Of a DNA stretch of 64,000 nt, positions 8,929-17,930 are shown in pieces. Made by a program: the position numbers and the translations under genes. The stretch lies in the NCBI RefSeq assembly GCF_014297365.1, contig NZ_JACOQD010000004.1, positions 1-64,000 on the forward strand. Reading direction: 5' to 3'. Within the stretch, counting starts at the first letter, position 1. The number at the start of each line of letters is the position of its first letter. The DNA comes from Winogradskyella echinorum. GTDB taxonomy: Bacteria > Bacteroidota > Bacteroidia > Flavobacteriales > Flavobacteriaceae. Under the pieces are notes generated by a model that was given only the letters and a program-made list of their open reading frames with translations, made no database searches and was not told where the DNA came from.

Positions 8929-10044
8929 TTAAATGTTTCCTCCATTTTTATTAGCTTTCGCTATAGAGTCGTTCTTTTTTGCTTGTTTTTCACGTTCTTC
9001 ACGTGCTTTTTTTCGTTGTTCTAAAATTTTCTTTTTTCTATCTTCTAAAGCCTTTTTACGAGCTTCTCTATCTTTTACTTTTTGTTGGCGTTGTTCTTCT
9101 AATATTTGAGCGGCAGTTTTAGGTTTTTTAGTACTTGTTGAATCTTTTTTAACAGCTCCTTTTGCCTTTGTACTATCAACCTTTACACTTGTTTTTGCTT
9201 TTACAGTAGTGTCTTTAACAGTTGTTTTTGTTGAATCACTAGTTTTAGAATTTCTATTGTTTCTAGCATCGATAGCTTTTTGGCGACGTTCTTCTGCTTC
9301 TTTCTTTTTAGCCTCTCTTAATTCTTGTTGTTGTTTTTTTCTATCTTCTGCAGCTTTTTCTCGTTCTGCTCTTTTAGCCGCTAACTCTGCTTCTCTAGTT
9401 GCTTTTCTTTCGTCTAATGCTTTTTGACGATCGTCTTTCTCATCATTTACAACAGGTACTACAGCTTCTTCTTCTAATGCCTTACGCTCTTTTTTGTTTT
9501 TAGCTTGCGATCGTTTTGATGTTCTGGTAATTGTATTTAAAACTCGCTCACTTAAATCGTAACGCTCTGCTGAAAACAACATCACTACATCAGCTGATTT
9601 GTCAAAAACAAAATCGTATTTACCTGTTTCTGCGATGTCTTGTACTGCAGCAAATATTTGATCTTGTATTGGTTCTATCAATTGACGCTTCTGAATCATT
9701 AAATCTCCATTAGGTCCAAATCGTTTTTGTTGATAATCTAATATTTCGGCTTCTTCAAAAGAAATATCTTCAAAACGCTCCTCATATAATTCTTTTGTTA
9801 AGAGTACACTTTCGTTATCCAATTCTTTTTTCTTTTGCTCTATTTCCGCAAGACGCTTTTCAATTTCTGTTTTCCATTGTAAAACTTTCTTATCAAGTTG
9901 TGTAGAAGCTTCTTGATATTCTGGAACATTTTGTAAAATGTATTCGGTATCAATATATCCTATTCTAACTCCACGCTGCGCATTTGCATTAAAGCTCATT
10001 AGACTTATTATTGCCAGTAAAAAAAGAACTTTATATTTCATCAT
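8929..10044 (-). CDS. OmpH/Skp-family chaperone with long charged C-terminal tail
   Basis: A signal peptide (ending NANAQ) and Skp-like core (about 23-180, with RIGYIDTEYILQNVPEY and a VFDKSADVVMLF segment) match the neighbouring OmpH. The core is followed by about 190 residues made almost only of Lys, Arg, Glu, Ala and Asp with Ser/Thr patches (about 185-371), probably a long helix or coiled coil. Total length is roughly twice that of a normal Skp. The tail could contact peptidoglycan, nucleic acid or membrane components, but this is only a guess. It is co-directional with bamA 153 bp upstream. Confidence 0.88.
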   Translation of the reverse strand: MMKYKVLFLLAIISLMSFNANAQRGVRIGYIDTEYILQNVPEYQEASTQLDKKVLQWKTEIEKRLAEIEQKKKELDNESVLLTKELYEERFEDISFEEAEILDYQQKRFGPNGDLMIQKRQLIEPIQDQIFAAVQDIAETGKYDFVFDKSADVVMLFSAERYDLSERVLNTITRTSKRSQAKNKKERKALEEEAVVPVVNDEKDDRQKALDERKATREAELAAKRAEREKAAEDRKKQQQELREAKKKEAEERRQKAIDARNNRNSKTSDSTKTTVKDTTVKAKTSVKVDSTKAKGAVKKDSTSTKKPKTAAQILEEQRQQKVKDREARKKALEDRKKKILEQRKKAREEREKQAKKNDSIAKANKNGGNI

Positions 10045-10197
10045 TAATAAGTTTTAGTATTTGAGACGTATGTTGGTAAAACCAAATGTTTAGTCGTTTT
10101 AGTATTACTTTGCTTCAAATTTAACGAAATATATTCTTAAAAATTTTAGCATCATGATGAAATACTTGTTTAGCTATTAGAAAATATCGTGCCAAAC

Positions 10198-12732
10198 TTA
10201 AAATTGTTGTCCGATTATAAAGTGAGTTTCCCATTTTTTTGGAGATGAACCATCAGGTAAATTATCGAAAGCATGACCGAAGTCTATACCCAATAAACCA
10301 AAGGCTGGCATAAAGATTCTTAATCCAAAACCTGCAGACCTTTTAAGCTCAAAAGGATTAAAATCTTTGAAATCATTTATAGATTGACCTGCTTCCAAAA
10401 ACGATAGTGCATATATTTTTGCTTGTGCACCTAGTGTAATTGGGTAACGAAGTTCTAATGAGAATTTATTGTAAATAGATCCACCATCAGTTGAGGATAG
10501 GGACTGATTAGGATATCCACGTAATTGAATTACTTCTCTACCATCTAATGAAAAGTTACCTAAACCGTCACCACCAACAAAGAAACGTTCAAAAGGAATT
10601 ACACCTCTATCATTATTATAAGCTCCTAAGAAACCAAATTCCATACTTGGCCTAAGAACTAGTTTTTTTGTTAATGAAGTATACCAATCTGCTTTGAATT
10701 TAATTTTATAAAATTCTAACCATTTGTAACGTTCTTGATCTATTTCTCCAATACGTGCAAAATCATCAACATCTGTTGGGTCTAATCCATCTCTTTCTTC
10801 TTTTAATGCGCCATAATCAACACCATTAACTAAAGAGTAAGGGAATGAAAATTTAGCTGAAACGGAAAAATTTGAACCTGCAGTAGGGAAAATAGGATCT
10901 ATACTTAAATTACTTCTGCTAAGACCTATGGTATAAGAAAGGTTATTTGATGTACCATCTCCAAAGGTAAATAAGCCTGTGTTATAATTCTTAAGATTAT
11001 AGTGCTGGTAACTCAAAGCTTGCGATAATACAAAGTAATCATCAGGTTCACTTAATCTAGTCGATAAACCAACTGTTACACCAGTAATATCAAATTTTCT
11101 ACTCTTATCTGCTTTACGAGTTGCTGAGTTGTATAAAAACTGCTTAGAATGCGATATAGAGGTAGATAATTGATAAGGCTTTTTGCCTCCAAGCCAAGGT
11201 TCGCTAAAAGAGAAGCTATAGGTCTGGAAGAATTGACTTGCCTGAAGTCTCAATGCCAAACTTTGTCCGTCACCTCTAGGTACAGGTTTATAAGCTTCTT
11301 TCTTAAAAATATCCTTGATTGCAAAGTTGTTAAATGATAAACCTAAAGTACCAATGAAGCCACCTCCACCATAACCACCTTGTAGTTGTATCTGGCTAGA
11401 CCCTTGTTCTACTACTTTATAATCAATATCTAATGTTCCATCTACTGGATTTGGGTTTTTAACATCTGGAACTAATTGTTGAGCGTCAAAAAAGCCAAGT
11501 TGTCCTAGTTCTCTAAGCGTTCTAATTATTTCTGATTTTTGATAAAGCTCACCTGGTCTTGTTCTTATTTCTCTATATATAACATGGTCGTTAGTAACGT
11601 CATTTCCAGATACAGTTATATTATTATAATATGCAGGCTTACCTTCTACAATTCTAATTTCCATGTCAATAACATTGCCTTCTGCACTAACTTCTACCGG
11701 ATTTATAGTAGAGAACATATAACCAGTATTTTGATATGCATTGGTTAAATCTTGTGCATCAGGATTAGAAGGATCAGCGATGCGTTCTCTTAACTCTACA
11801 CCGTTATAGGTGTCTCCTTCTTTTATTTGAAGAAAATTAGCTAACTGTTGGTCAGTGTAAACCGTATTACCAACAAAGGTGATTTTACCGAAAGTGTATT
11901 TTTCACCTTCTTCTACTTTTATATTAAGGCTTATTGTTTTTTCGTCGTTATAGATAATAGAATCAGATATTATCCTAGCATCTCTATAGCCATTTTCTTT
12001 ATAATAATCTATTACGCTAACTAAATCTTCTTTAAAGTCTTCTTCTATATATTTTGAACGTTTTAATAGGCGAATAAAATTCTTTTTCTTCGTGTTTTTC
12101 ATCGCTTTACGAAGCTTCTTACCTTTTATTTTTTCATTACCTACAAAATTAATGGCTTTAATTTTAACTTTTTGGCCTTTATCAATTTTAATACGCATAT
12201 TAACACGTTCTTTCTCAACAGAATCAATAACTTGAGATGTGCTAATATTAACCTTAGTGTTTAAGAAACCTTTCTTCTTGTATTTATTAGTTAAATAATT
12301 TCTTGTAGTAGCAATAAGGTTTTCAGTAACTTTTTGACCAGATTGAAGATTGTTTTCATTAACAACTTCATCTTTCTTACCCTTTTTAATACCTTCTATT
12401 GTGAGATCTAAAAGCTCTGGTAAATCAATAAGTCTAATTTCTAAATTTGCAGTGCTTCCTTCGATATCAGTAACGTAGATATCAATACTGCTAAAAAGAT
12501 TAGATTTCCATAAGGTTTTTACGGCATTGGCAATTTTTTCTCCACCAATTTGAATTTCTTCATCCTTTCTAAGCTTAGAATAGGCTATAATAGTTTGAGC
12601 ACTAAAATTAGTGTTTCCAGTAACGTTAATTTCCTTAATTAAATATTTTTTTCCACCTTCTACTTGGGCATTACCAGTAAGTGAAATTGTAAAAAGAAAT
12701 ACAGTACAAATTATTTTAATTAATGATTTCAA
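10198..12732 (-). CDS. bamA: Outer-membrane protein assembly factor BamA
   Basis: BamA inserts beta-barrel proteins into the outer membrane. About 400 residues of POTRA repeats follow the signal peptide (segments such as KAINFVGNEKIKGKKL and ITFVGNTVYTDQQL). The Omp85 barrel comes next, with the conserved RGY in VIQLRGYP and a terminal Phe (IIGQQF) typical of BAM substrates. Two TTG starts are possible. TTG at 12771 overlaps uppS by 29 bp. TTG at 12732, chosen here, lies 10 bp past the uppS stop and gives a textbook signal peptide (KSLIKIICTVFLFTIS, cut after NAQ). The length is then 844 residues. Confidence 0.93.
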   Translation of the reverse strand: MKSLIKIICTVFLFTISLTGNAQVEGGKKYLIKEINVTGNTNFSAQTIIAYSKLRKDEEIQIGGEKIANAVKTLWKSNLFSSIDIYVTDIEGSTANLEIRLIDLPELLDLTIEGIKKGKKDEVVNENNLQSGQKVTENLIATTRNYLTNKYKKKGFLNTKVNISTSQVIDSVEKERVNMRIKIDKGQKVKIKAINFVGNEKIKGKKLRKAMKNTKKKNFIRLLKRSKYIEEDFKEDLVSVIDYYKENGYRDARIISDSIIYNDEKTISLNIKVEEGEKYTFGKITFVGNTVYTDQQLANFLQIKEGDTYNGVELRERIADPSNPDAQDLTNAYQNTGYMFSTINPVEVSAEGNVIDMEIRIVEGKPAYYNNITVSGNDVTNDHVIYREIRTRPGELYQKSEIIRTLRELGQLGFFDAQQLVPDVKNPNPVDGTLDIDYKVVEQGSSQIQLQGGYGGGGFIGTLGLSFNNFAIKDIFKKEAYKPVPRGDGQSLALRLQASQFFQTYSFSFSEPWLGGKKPYQLSTSISHSKQFLYNSATRKADKSRKFDITGVTVGLSTRLSEPDDYFVLSQALSYQHYNLKNYNTGLFTFGDGTSNNLSYTIGLSRSNLSIDPIFPTAGSNFSVSAKFSFPYSLVNGVDYGALKEERDGLDPTDVDDFARIGEIDQERYKWLEFYKIKFKADWYTSLTKKLVLRPSMEFGFLGAYNNDRGVIPFERFFVGGDGLGNFSLDGREVIQLRGYPNQSLSSTDGGSIYNKFSLELRYPITLGAQAKIYALSFLEAGQSINDFKDFNPFELKRSAGFGLRIFMPAFGLLGIDFGHAFDNLPDGSSPKKWETHFIIGQQF

Positions 12733-12742
12733 TACTGTTTTA

Positions 12743-13483
12743 TTAGGTAAGTTGTTCGCTTGTTTTTCCAAATCTTCGTTCTCTATTTTGATAGTTTATG
12801 ATTGCTTCGTACAGATTTTCTTTTTTAAAATCTGGCCATAAAATATCTGTAAAATATAATTCTGCATAGGCTATTTGCCATAACAAAAAGTTACTAATGC
12901 GTTGCTCTCCACTTGTGCGAATAAGTAGATCTACATCTGGTAAATTTTGCGTGTAAAGATGCTTATTTATAATGGATTCATCAATACTTTCAGAAGAAAT
13001 TATATTATTTTTAACTTTAAATGATAATTCTTTAACAACATTAACAATTTCTTCACGAGATCCGTAGCTTAACGCTAAGGTTAATGTCATATTTGTATTA
13101 TTTTTGGTTTTTTCTATAACATCTAGGAGTTCTTGATGTGCTTTTTTTGGTAAATCATTTAGACACCCAATAGCGGATAGTTTTATGTTATTGTCTTGTA
13201 AAGTCTTTATCTCTTTTTTTAATGACTTTACTAAGAGCTTCATGAGTGTTTGTACTTCTAGTTTGGGTCTATTCCAGTTTTCAGTAGAAAACGCGTAAAG
13301 CGTTAGGTTTTTTATACCAAGTTCTGCACTTGCTTCAACGGTTTGTCTCACTGATTTTGTTCCATTTTCGTGCCCAATAACACGCATAAAGCCTTGTTGT
13401 TTTGCCCAACGACCGTTTCCATCCATTATAATTGCTAAGTGGTTGGGAAGTTTGTCTTTATGTATTTGTTCTTTTAAGCTCAT
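12743..13483 (-). CDS. uppS: Undecaprenyl (polyprenyl) diphosphate synthase
   Basis: The enzyme makes C55-type cis-prenyl diphosphate, the lipid carrier for peptidoglycan and other glycans. The 246-residue protein has the catalytic Asp21 in IIMDGNGRWAKQ and the YAFSTENWNRP and LLIRTSGEQRISNFLLWQ segments of the cis-prenyltransferase family. It lies between DUF6089 and bamA on the same strand, with one base between the DUF6089 stop and its start, so co-transcription is likely. Length is normal. Confidence 0.96.
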   Translation of the reverse strand: MSLKEQIHKDKLPNHLAIIMDGNGRWAKQQGFMRVIGHENGTKSVRQTVEASAELGIKNLTLYAFSTENWNRPKLEVQTLMKLLVKSLKKEIKTLQDNNIKLSAIGCLNDLPKKAHQELLDVIEKTKNNTNMTLTLALSYGSREEIVNVVKELSFKVKNNIISSESIDESIINKHLYTQNLPDVDLLIRTSGEQRISNFLLWQIAYAELYFTDILWPDFKKENLYEAIINYQNRERRFGKTSEQLT

Positions 13484-14173
13484 TTAAAAATTGCAATAGC
13501 AAGGTCTTCTTCCAAAGGTGTAAGTTAATGTAATTCCTGAAAATACATACCAATCATTACTATTTGTATTTCCAAAACTAAATTGTTCTCTGTTTTCGGA
13601 ATCTGGCACACTACCATCTAACTCATCAGAAAATGTGTAGCGCGCACCAATTTCGCCAGCTAATATTAAGTTGTTACTTATACGTTGTTTATAACCAAGT
13701 ACAATTGGTATTCCGTACGCCAAACTCATAGTATTTTCCCTTGTCTGTGTACCATTAGATATAAAATAATAATTAGGGTGAAACAAAGCACTAATGCCAG
13801 AGTATATATACGGAGTGCCTTGGTAACCTAATTGATGAAGGTTAAAATCCCAAAAGGTAAATTCCATTCCGGCAGAAAACTCTACTGTTCGCATACTAAA
13901 TTTATAATCTCGTTCAATTCGTCTTGGGTCATTAGATTTGGAGTCATAACCTTCTAGACGAGTATAGAGTAGAGTCGCTCTAAATGAATGTCTTGCACTT
14001 CTATTCCATTTAATAATTCCACCATATGCTATGCGATTTGGTGAAATATAATCTGTAGACCCAATATCTCCAATAAAGTTACTTCCACCAGCAAATATTC
14101 CTACTTCATAGATTTGAGCATCAGAATTTTCGATTACAAAAAGGCTTATTAATAATAATAAAAAGTACCTCAT
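13484..14173 (-). CDS. DUF6089-family outer-membrane beta-barrel protein
   Basis: A signal peptide (cut after SDAQ) precedes about 210 residues of amphipathic strands, with EVGIFAGGSNFIGDIG and SARHSFRATLLYTRLEGYD, and a terminal Cys-rich RRPCYCNF. This matches the small barrel family found next to uppS and nadK in many flavobacteria. Function is unknown; a structural or transport role in the outer membrane is inferred. The stop abuts the uppS start and nadK lies upstream after 110 bp. Confidence 0.82.
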   Translation of the reverse strand: MRYFLLLLISLFVIENSDAQIYEVGIFAGGSNFIGDIGSTDYISPNRIAYGGIIKWNRSARHSFRATLLYTRLEGYDSKSNDPRRIERDYKFSMRTVEFSAGMEFTFWDFNLHQLGYQGTPYIYSGISALFHPNYYFISNGTQTRENTMSLAYGIPIVLGYKQRISNNLILAGEIGARYTFSDELDGSVPDSENREQFSFGNTNSNDWYVFSGITLTYTFGRRPCYCNF

Positions 14174-14283
14174 AAAATTTTAAAAGTTTGCAAATATAGT
14201 AATTAAGATTTGTGTTAAATAATTTGACACAAATTGTATTACAGATAAACAGATTTTAGAGGTAATTATTGTATGGTTTAGAC

Positions 14284-15165
14284 TTAGTTGCGTCTATCTT
14301 CTCCCCAAAGTAATTTTTTTCTTAGTGTATCTAAAAAGGTTTCATCTAAAAGCTCAACCATTTTAACAACAAAATTGGCTTTTTTAATAGTAACTGTAGT
14401 AGCATTAGGAAGTGTAACAATTCTTGAGTCTAATGACATTAAAAATTGATCTTCTCTTCCATCTACTCTTAATGTTACTTTAGTGCTATCAGGAATAATT
14501 AAGGGCCGAGCACTCAAATTATGTGGTGCAATAGGCGTAAGCACAAAATTATTAGCATCTGGTGTAATTACAGGGCCACCACAACTTAAAGAATATCCTG
14601 TTGAGCCAGTAGGTGTAGATAAAATAAGACCATCTGCCCAATACGATGTTAAATATTCATCGTTAAGATGAGTTTCTACTGTAATCATTGAAGTAGTATT
14701 CTTCCTACTTAAGGCTATTTCATTTAAAGCAAAATGAATTTCGGTGATGTCATTGTTTTTTGGGTCTGTCGATACACTTAGAAGTGAACGTTCAGAAATT
14801 TTATAATTTCCCTTAAAAATCTCTTCTAAAGCATTTTCAATTTCATCGGTTTGTATTGTTGCTAAAAAACCTAATCGACCTGTGTTAATTCCTACTATAG
14901 GAATTCCTAGGTCTCTAACATAAGTAATAGCTCTTAAAATAGTACCATCTCCACCGATACTAATAAGTAAATCAAAACTATCGTCTAGTTGGTTAAATGT
15001 CCTTACAGCCGAACTTTTTTGAATGGCCGAATTTTGAGTTTTTATAAACTCTTTTTCAAAAAAGACATTAGCCTCCTTTTCTAATAAAAAATCTAATAGT
15101 TTTTCTACTGCTTCTTGAGTAGCATTCTTAATGTAATTCTGTCCATAAATTGCTATTTTCATCAA
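14284..15165 (-). CDS. nadK: NAD kinase
   Basis: NadK phosphorylates NAD to NADP in the cytosol. The GGDGTILRA motif (residues 71-79) carries the catalytic Asp, and the downstream LNEIALSR and PTGSTGYSLSCGGP motifs bind NAD. A length of 293 residues is normal. The start abuts the stop of the CBS gene (15166) and begins with two consecutive ATG codons, so the true start may be the second (15162). Gene order next to the CBS protein and pdxJ is common in the family. Confidence 0.96.
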   Translation of the reverse strand: MMKIAIYGQNYIKNATQEAVEKLLDFLLEKEANVFFEKEFIKTQNSAIQKSSAVRTFNQLDDSFDLLISIGGDGTILRAITYVRDLGIPIVGINTGRLGFLATIQTDEIENALEEIFKGNYKISERSLLSVSTDPKNNDITEIHFALNEIALSRKNTTSMITVETHLNDEYLTSYWADGLILSTPTGSTGYSLSCGGPVITPDANNFVLTPIAPHNLSARPLIIPDSTKVTLRVDGREDQFLMSLDSRIVTLPNATTVTIKKANFVVKMVELLDETFLDTLRKKLLWGEDRRN

Positions 15166-15822
15166 TTACATATTTAGATATTTGTTGAGATACTGCGAAC
15201 GTTCTTTTAGGCTTTCTATATAAGAGTCTTCTTCATGGCCCGAAACGATATTATAACTGTAACGTCTAAAGGTTTGTATTACTTCGTTAAGACTTGCGTT
15301 GGCTATTTTTGCTGTTATTTGTACTAAATCTCCATCCATTTTAGAAATAAATGCTCCTAAAAGTTTAGCGTCGTTAGATTCAACTATCTGACTAATTTCA
15401 CTAAAGGAATAATCATTAAGGCCTTTTTCTACAATTAAAATCCCGCCAGGTTCAGAGAAAAATGGTGTTTCATTAAATAAGTGAATTATATCATTAAGCT
15501 CGTAATAACCAAGATATTTATTGTTTTCACTTAAAACAGGCATAATGTTAGAGTCATTTTGAGCAAATGCTTCTAAGACATCTAACCAGTTTGTAGTAGG
15601 TCTAACAAAAAAACCTTCAGTGGCATATTTACAATCATTTATTGAAATGGCTCCGTCAAAACAATGACCATCCGTTTCAGAAATACAACCTAGGTATACT
15701 CCATCATTAAAAATAGGAATATGAGAATAGGTTAGCTGATTAAAAAGTAATTGTAAATCACTTATTTTATCTGTTGTACTTAGTGGTTTTATATCGTTTA
15801 TGATAAAATCTTGTAGCTGCAT
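15166..15822 (-). CDS. CBS-domain protein
   Basis: The 218-residue protein has two CBS-type halves near the N-terminus: residues about 5-60 with HIPIFNDGVYLGCISE, and about 75-120 with NIMPVLSENNKYLGYYELNDI. The C-terminal part (ILIVEKGLNDYSFSEISQIV) resembles an ACT-like regulatory fold. CBS pairs usually bind adenine nucleotides. The partner is unknown, but the gene is translationally coupled with nadK directly downstream, which suggests a nucleotide-sensing role. Divergent from pdxJ. Confidence 0.82.
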   Translation of the reverse strand: MQLQDFIINDIKPLSTTDKISDLQLLFNQLTYSHIPIFNDGVYLGCISETDGHCFDGAISINDCKYATEGFFVRPTTNWLDVLEAFAQNDSNIMPVLSENNKYLGYYELNDIIHLFNETPFFSEPGGILIVEKGLNDYSFSEISQIVESNDAKLLGAFISKMDGDLVQITAKIANASLNEVIQTFRRYSYNIVSGHEEDSYIESLKERSQYLNKYLNM

Positions 15823-15884
15823 AATGGACTTTAAATATCTTGCAAATTAATCAAAAATAACCATAAAATGCGTGTTGTAGTTTG

Positions 15885-15892
15885 TATTTTTG
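15885..15892 (+). promoter_or_regulatory. Candidate -7 element upstream of pdxJ
   Basis: TATTTTTG matches the Bacteroidota TAnnTTTG element 20 bp before the ATG at 15912. It overlaps the longer TTG-initiated reading frame starting at 15882, which argues for the 15912 start. No clear -33 box is seen. Confidence 0.4.
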
Positions 15893-15911
15893 CTATTCAA
15901 AAGCTATTGAT

Positions 15912-16625
15912 ATGACCAAATTAAGTGTTAATATAAATAAGATTGCAACCTTAAGAAATAGTAGAGGAGGTGATGTGCCAAATGTAGTGCAATTTGCAAA
16001 AGATGTTCAGCGTTTTGGTGCAGAAGGAGTTACTATTCATCCAAGACCAGATGAACGTCATATTCGCTACCAAGATGCTTACGATTTAAAACCAGAAGTT
16101 TATACAGAATATAATATAGAAGGCAATCCAATTCCTAAATTTATAGATATGGTTTTAGAAATAAAGCCAACACAAGTAACCTTAGTGCCAGATTCAATAG
16201 ATGCCATTACATCTAATGCTGGTTGGGATACAATAAAACATAAAAATTTTTTAATTGAAGTGATTAAAGAATTTAAAAATAATGGTATTAGAACATCCAT
16301 ATTTGTAGATCCAGACTTACATCAAATTGAAGGAGCTAAAGAAACCGGAACAGATAGAATAGAGCTTTATACTGAAGCTTTTGCACATCAATACAGTTTA
16401 GGAAACAAAGACGCTATTAAACCTTATATGGAATGTGCTGGCTTGGCAAATGCTATACAATTAGGAGTGAACGCTGGGCATGATTTATCGTTAGATAATA
16501 TTAAGTTTTTTAAAGAAAACATTACAGGCCTGTTAGAGGTTTCTATAGGGCATGCTTTAATTGCAGAAAGTTTATACATGGGTGTTGAAAATGTAATTGG
16601 TATGTATTTAGATAAACTGAAATAA
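15912..16625 (+). CDS. pdxJ: Pyridoxine 5'-phosphate synthase
   Basis: PdxJ condenses 3-amino-2-oxopropyl phosphate with 1-deoxyxylulose 5-phosphate to give pyridoxine 5'-phosphate (vitamin B6). The protein starts with LSVNINKIATLRNSRGG, then the phosphate-binding and catalytic segment GVTIHPRPDERHIR (His43, Arg45, His50), and ends with the GHALIAESLYMG barrel motif. The ATG at 15912 gives 237 residues, the usual length. A TTG 30 bases upstream is rejected because the extra residues are unrelated and overlap a promoter-like element. Confidence 0.95.
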   Translation: MTKLSVNINKIATLRNSRGGDVPNVVQFAKDVQRFGAEGVTIHPRPDERHIRYQDAYDLKPEVYTEYNIEGNPIPKFIDMVLEIKPTQVTLVPDSIDAITSNAGWDTIKHKNFLIEVIKEFKNNGIRTSIFVDPDLHQIEGAKETGTDRIELYTEAFAHQYSLGNKDAIKPYMECAGLANAIQLGVNAGHDLSLDNIKFFKENITGLLEVSIGHALIAESLYMGVENVIGMYLDKLK

Positions 16626-16721
16626 AAAGTGTCTCGCTAATACACAGAGACCCAAAGAAAAAATCATACAACATAATAATACAAAGCTTTGCGTCTTAGC
16701 GTTTTTGCTAGAAAGAACAAT

Positions 16722-17486
16722 ATGATATTACATTCAAATAAAATAGGAGAAGGAAAACCATTTGTAATTCTACATGGTTTTTTAGGAATGGGAGATAATT
16801 GGAAAACACTTGCAAAGCAATTTTCTGAATCTAATTTTGAAATACATCTAGTAGATCAACGTAATCATGGACGTAGTTTTCATTCAGACGATTTTGACTA
16901 CGATTTAATGGCAGAGGATTTAAAACATTATTGCAATGAAAATAGTTTAGAAGACATCGTTTTACTTGGTCATTCAATGGGTGGCAAAACAGCGATGCTA
17001 TTTGCAACAAAATATCCGGAATTAGTTAGTAAGCTTATTGTTGCAGATATTTCACCACGTTACTATCCAGTGCATCACGATGCTATTTTAGAAGGTTTAA
17101 GTAATTTAGATTTTTCTGAAATTAAAAGCCGAGGACAGGCAGATAAAGCTTTAGCCAATTATGTGCATGAAATAGGAACTCGCATGTTTTTGCTAAAAAA
17201 TCTATATTGGGTAGAAAAAGGGCAGTTAGGATTGCGAATTAATTTACCAGTTTTAAAAGAAAATGTTTCTGAGGTTGGTGAAGCTTTGCCTATTCACGCA
17301 GCTTTCGAAAAAGACACTTTGTTTTTGCGTGGTGATAAATCTGAATATATTGGTAATGCAGATGAAGCTATTATAAAAAGACATTTTCCAAATTCAGAAA
17401 TTATTACTATTTCTAATGCTGGCCATTGGTTACATGCTGAAAACCCAAAAGATTTTTATAAATCAGTGATGAATTTTGTATATTAG
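16722..17486 (+). CDS. Alpha/beta-fold hydrolase (YbfF-like esterase)
   Basis: A cytosolic alpha/beta hydrolase of 254 residues. It has the oxyanion motif LHGFLGMGDNW, the VDQRNHGRS strand, nucleophile Ser85 in LLGHSMGGK and catalytic His in NAGHWLHAENP; an acid residue near FLRGDKSEYI completes a triad. The overall pattern is that of YbfF/acyl-CoA esterase-like enzymes. Substrate unknown. The ATG at 16722 is preferred; an upstream TTG would add 11 residues unlike the family. Confidence 0.88.
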   Translation: MILHSNKIGEGKPFVILHGFLGMGDNWKTLAKQFSESNFEIHLVDQRNHGRSFHSDDFDYDLMAEDLKHYCNENSLEDIVLLGHSMGGKTAMLFATKYPELVSKLIVADISPRYYPVHHDAILEGLSNLDFSEIKSRGQADKALANYVHEIGTRMFLLKNLYWVEKGQLGLRINLPVLKENVSEVGEALPIHAAFEKDTLFLRGDKSEYIGNADEAIIKRHFPNSEIITISNAGHWLHAENPKDFYKSVMNFVY

Positions 17487-17501
17487 GTAAAAACCTAAAT
17501 T

Positions 17502-17849
17502 ATGAATTTAATTATTAGACTTTTGCTCAATGCTATTGCGGTTTTTGTTTTAGCACATATCCTAAACGGAGTAACTGTAGATGGCTATGTTGGTGCTATC
17601 ATTGTTGCAGTAGTGCTATCAATACTTAATTTATTAGTGAAACCAATTTTGGTCATATTAACCTTGCCTATAACTATATTAACCTTAGGTCTTTTTTTGC
17701 TAGTTATTAATGCTTTAATAATACTTTTGGCAGATAAACTTATTGACGGATTTGGAGTTAGTAGTTTTTGGACAGCTCTTCTTTTTAGTATTCTTTTATC
17801 CATACTTCAATCATTGCTTCAATCTTTCTTAAAAGAAGACAAAAAGTAA
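17502..17849 (+). CDS. Phage-holin-family-4-type small membrane protein
   Basis: The 115-residue protein is nearly all hydrophobic, with about four membrane helices and the family's VLSILNLLVKPILVILTLP segment. Despite the family name (mycobacterial 4-TM phage holin superfamily, YvlD-like) there are no phage genes around it. It lies 15 bp after the hydrolase gene and is probably co-transcribed. Function unknown; a housekeeping membrane role is more likely than lysis. Confidence 0.85.
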   Translation: MNLIIRLLLNAIAVFVLAHILNGVTVDGYVGAIIVAVVLSILNLLVKPILVILTLPITILTLGLFLLVINALIILLADKLIDGFGVSSFWTALLFSILLSILQSLLQSFLKEDKK

Positions 17850-17873
17850 CTAAAATTCAAACACTTAAAACTG

Positions 17874-17904
17874 TTGTTGGGTTGTAAAAAATATTGTATT
17901 TTTG
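17874..17904 (+). promoter_or_regulatory. Promoter of tig
   Basis: TATTTTTG (17897-17904) is an exact TAnnTTTG match, with TTG triplets at 17874 and 17877 at suitable -33 spacing (17-20 bp). The tig ATG follows 26 bp later. Confidence 0.55.
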
Positions 17905-17930
17905 CAGCCCAATTTTAGTTTCAAATTATA

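Noticed and set aside
9209..9427. Plus-strand frame opposite the charged tail of OmpH
   Set aside because: A shadow created by the Lys/Glu/Arg-rich tail on the other strand (read as Ser/Phe/Leu-rich).
12743..12771. True 29-bp overlap of uppS and bamA
   Set aside because: The overlap depends on the upstream TTG of bamA; a better start with a clean signal peptide lies 39 bp downstream.
17502..17849. Evidence of a prophage from a holin-like protein
   Set aside because: The family name is historical; neighbours are housekeeping genes and no phage structural, integrase or lysin genes are nearby.
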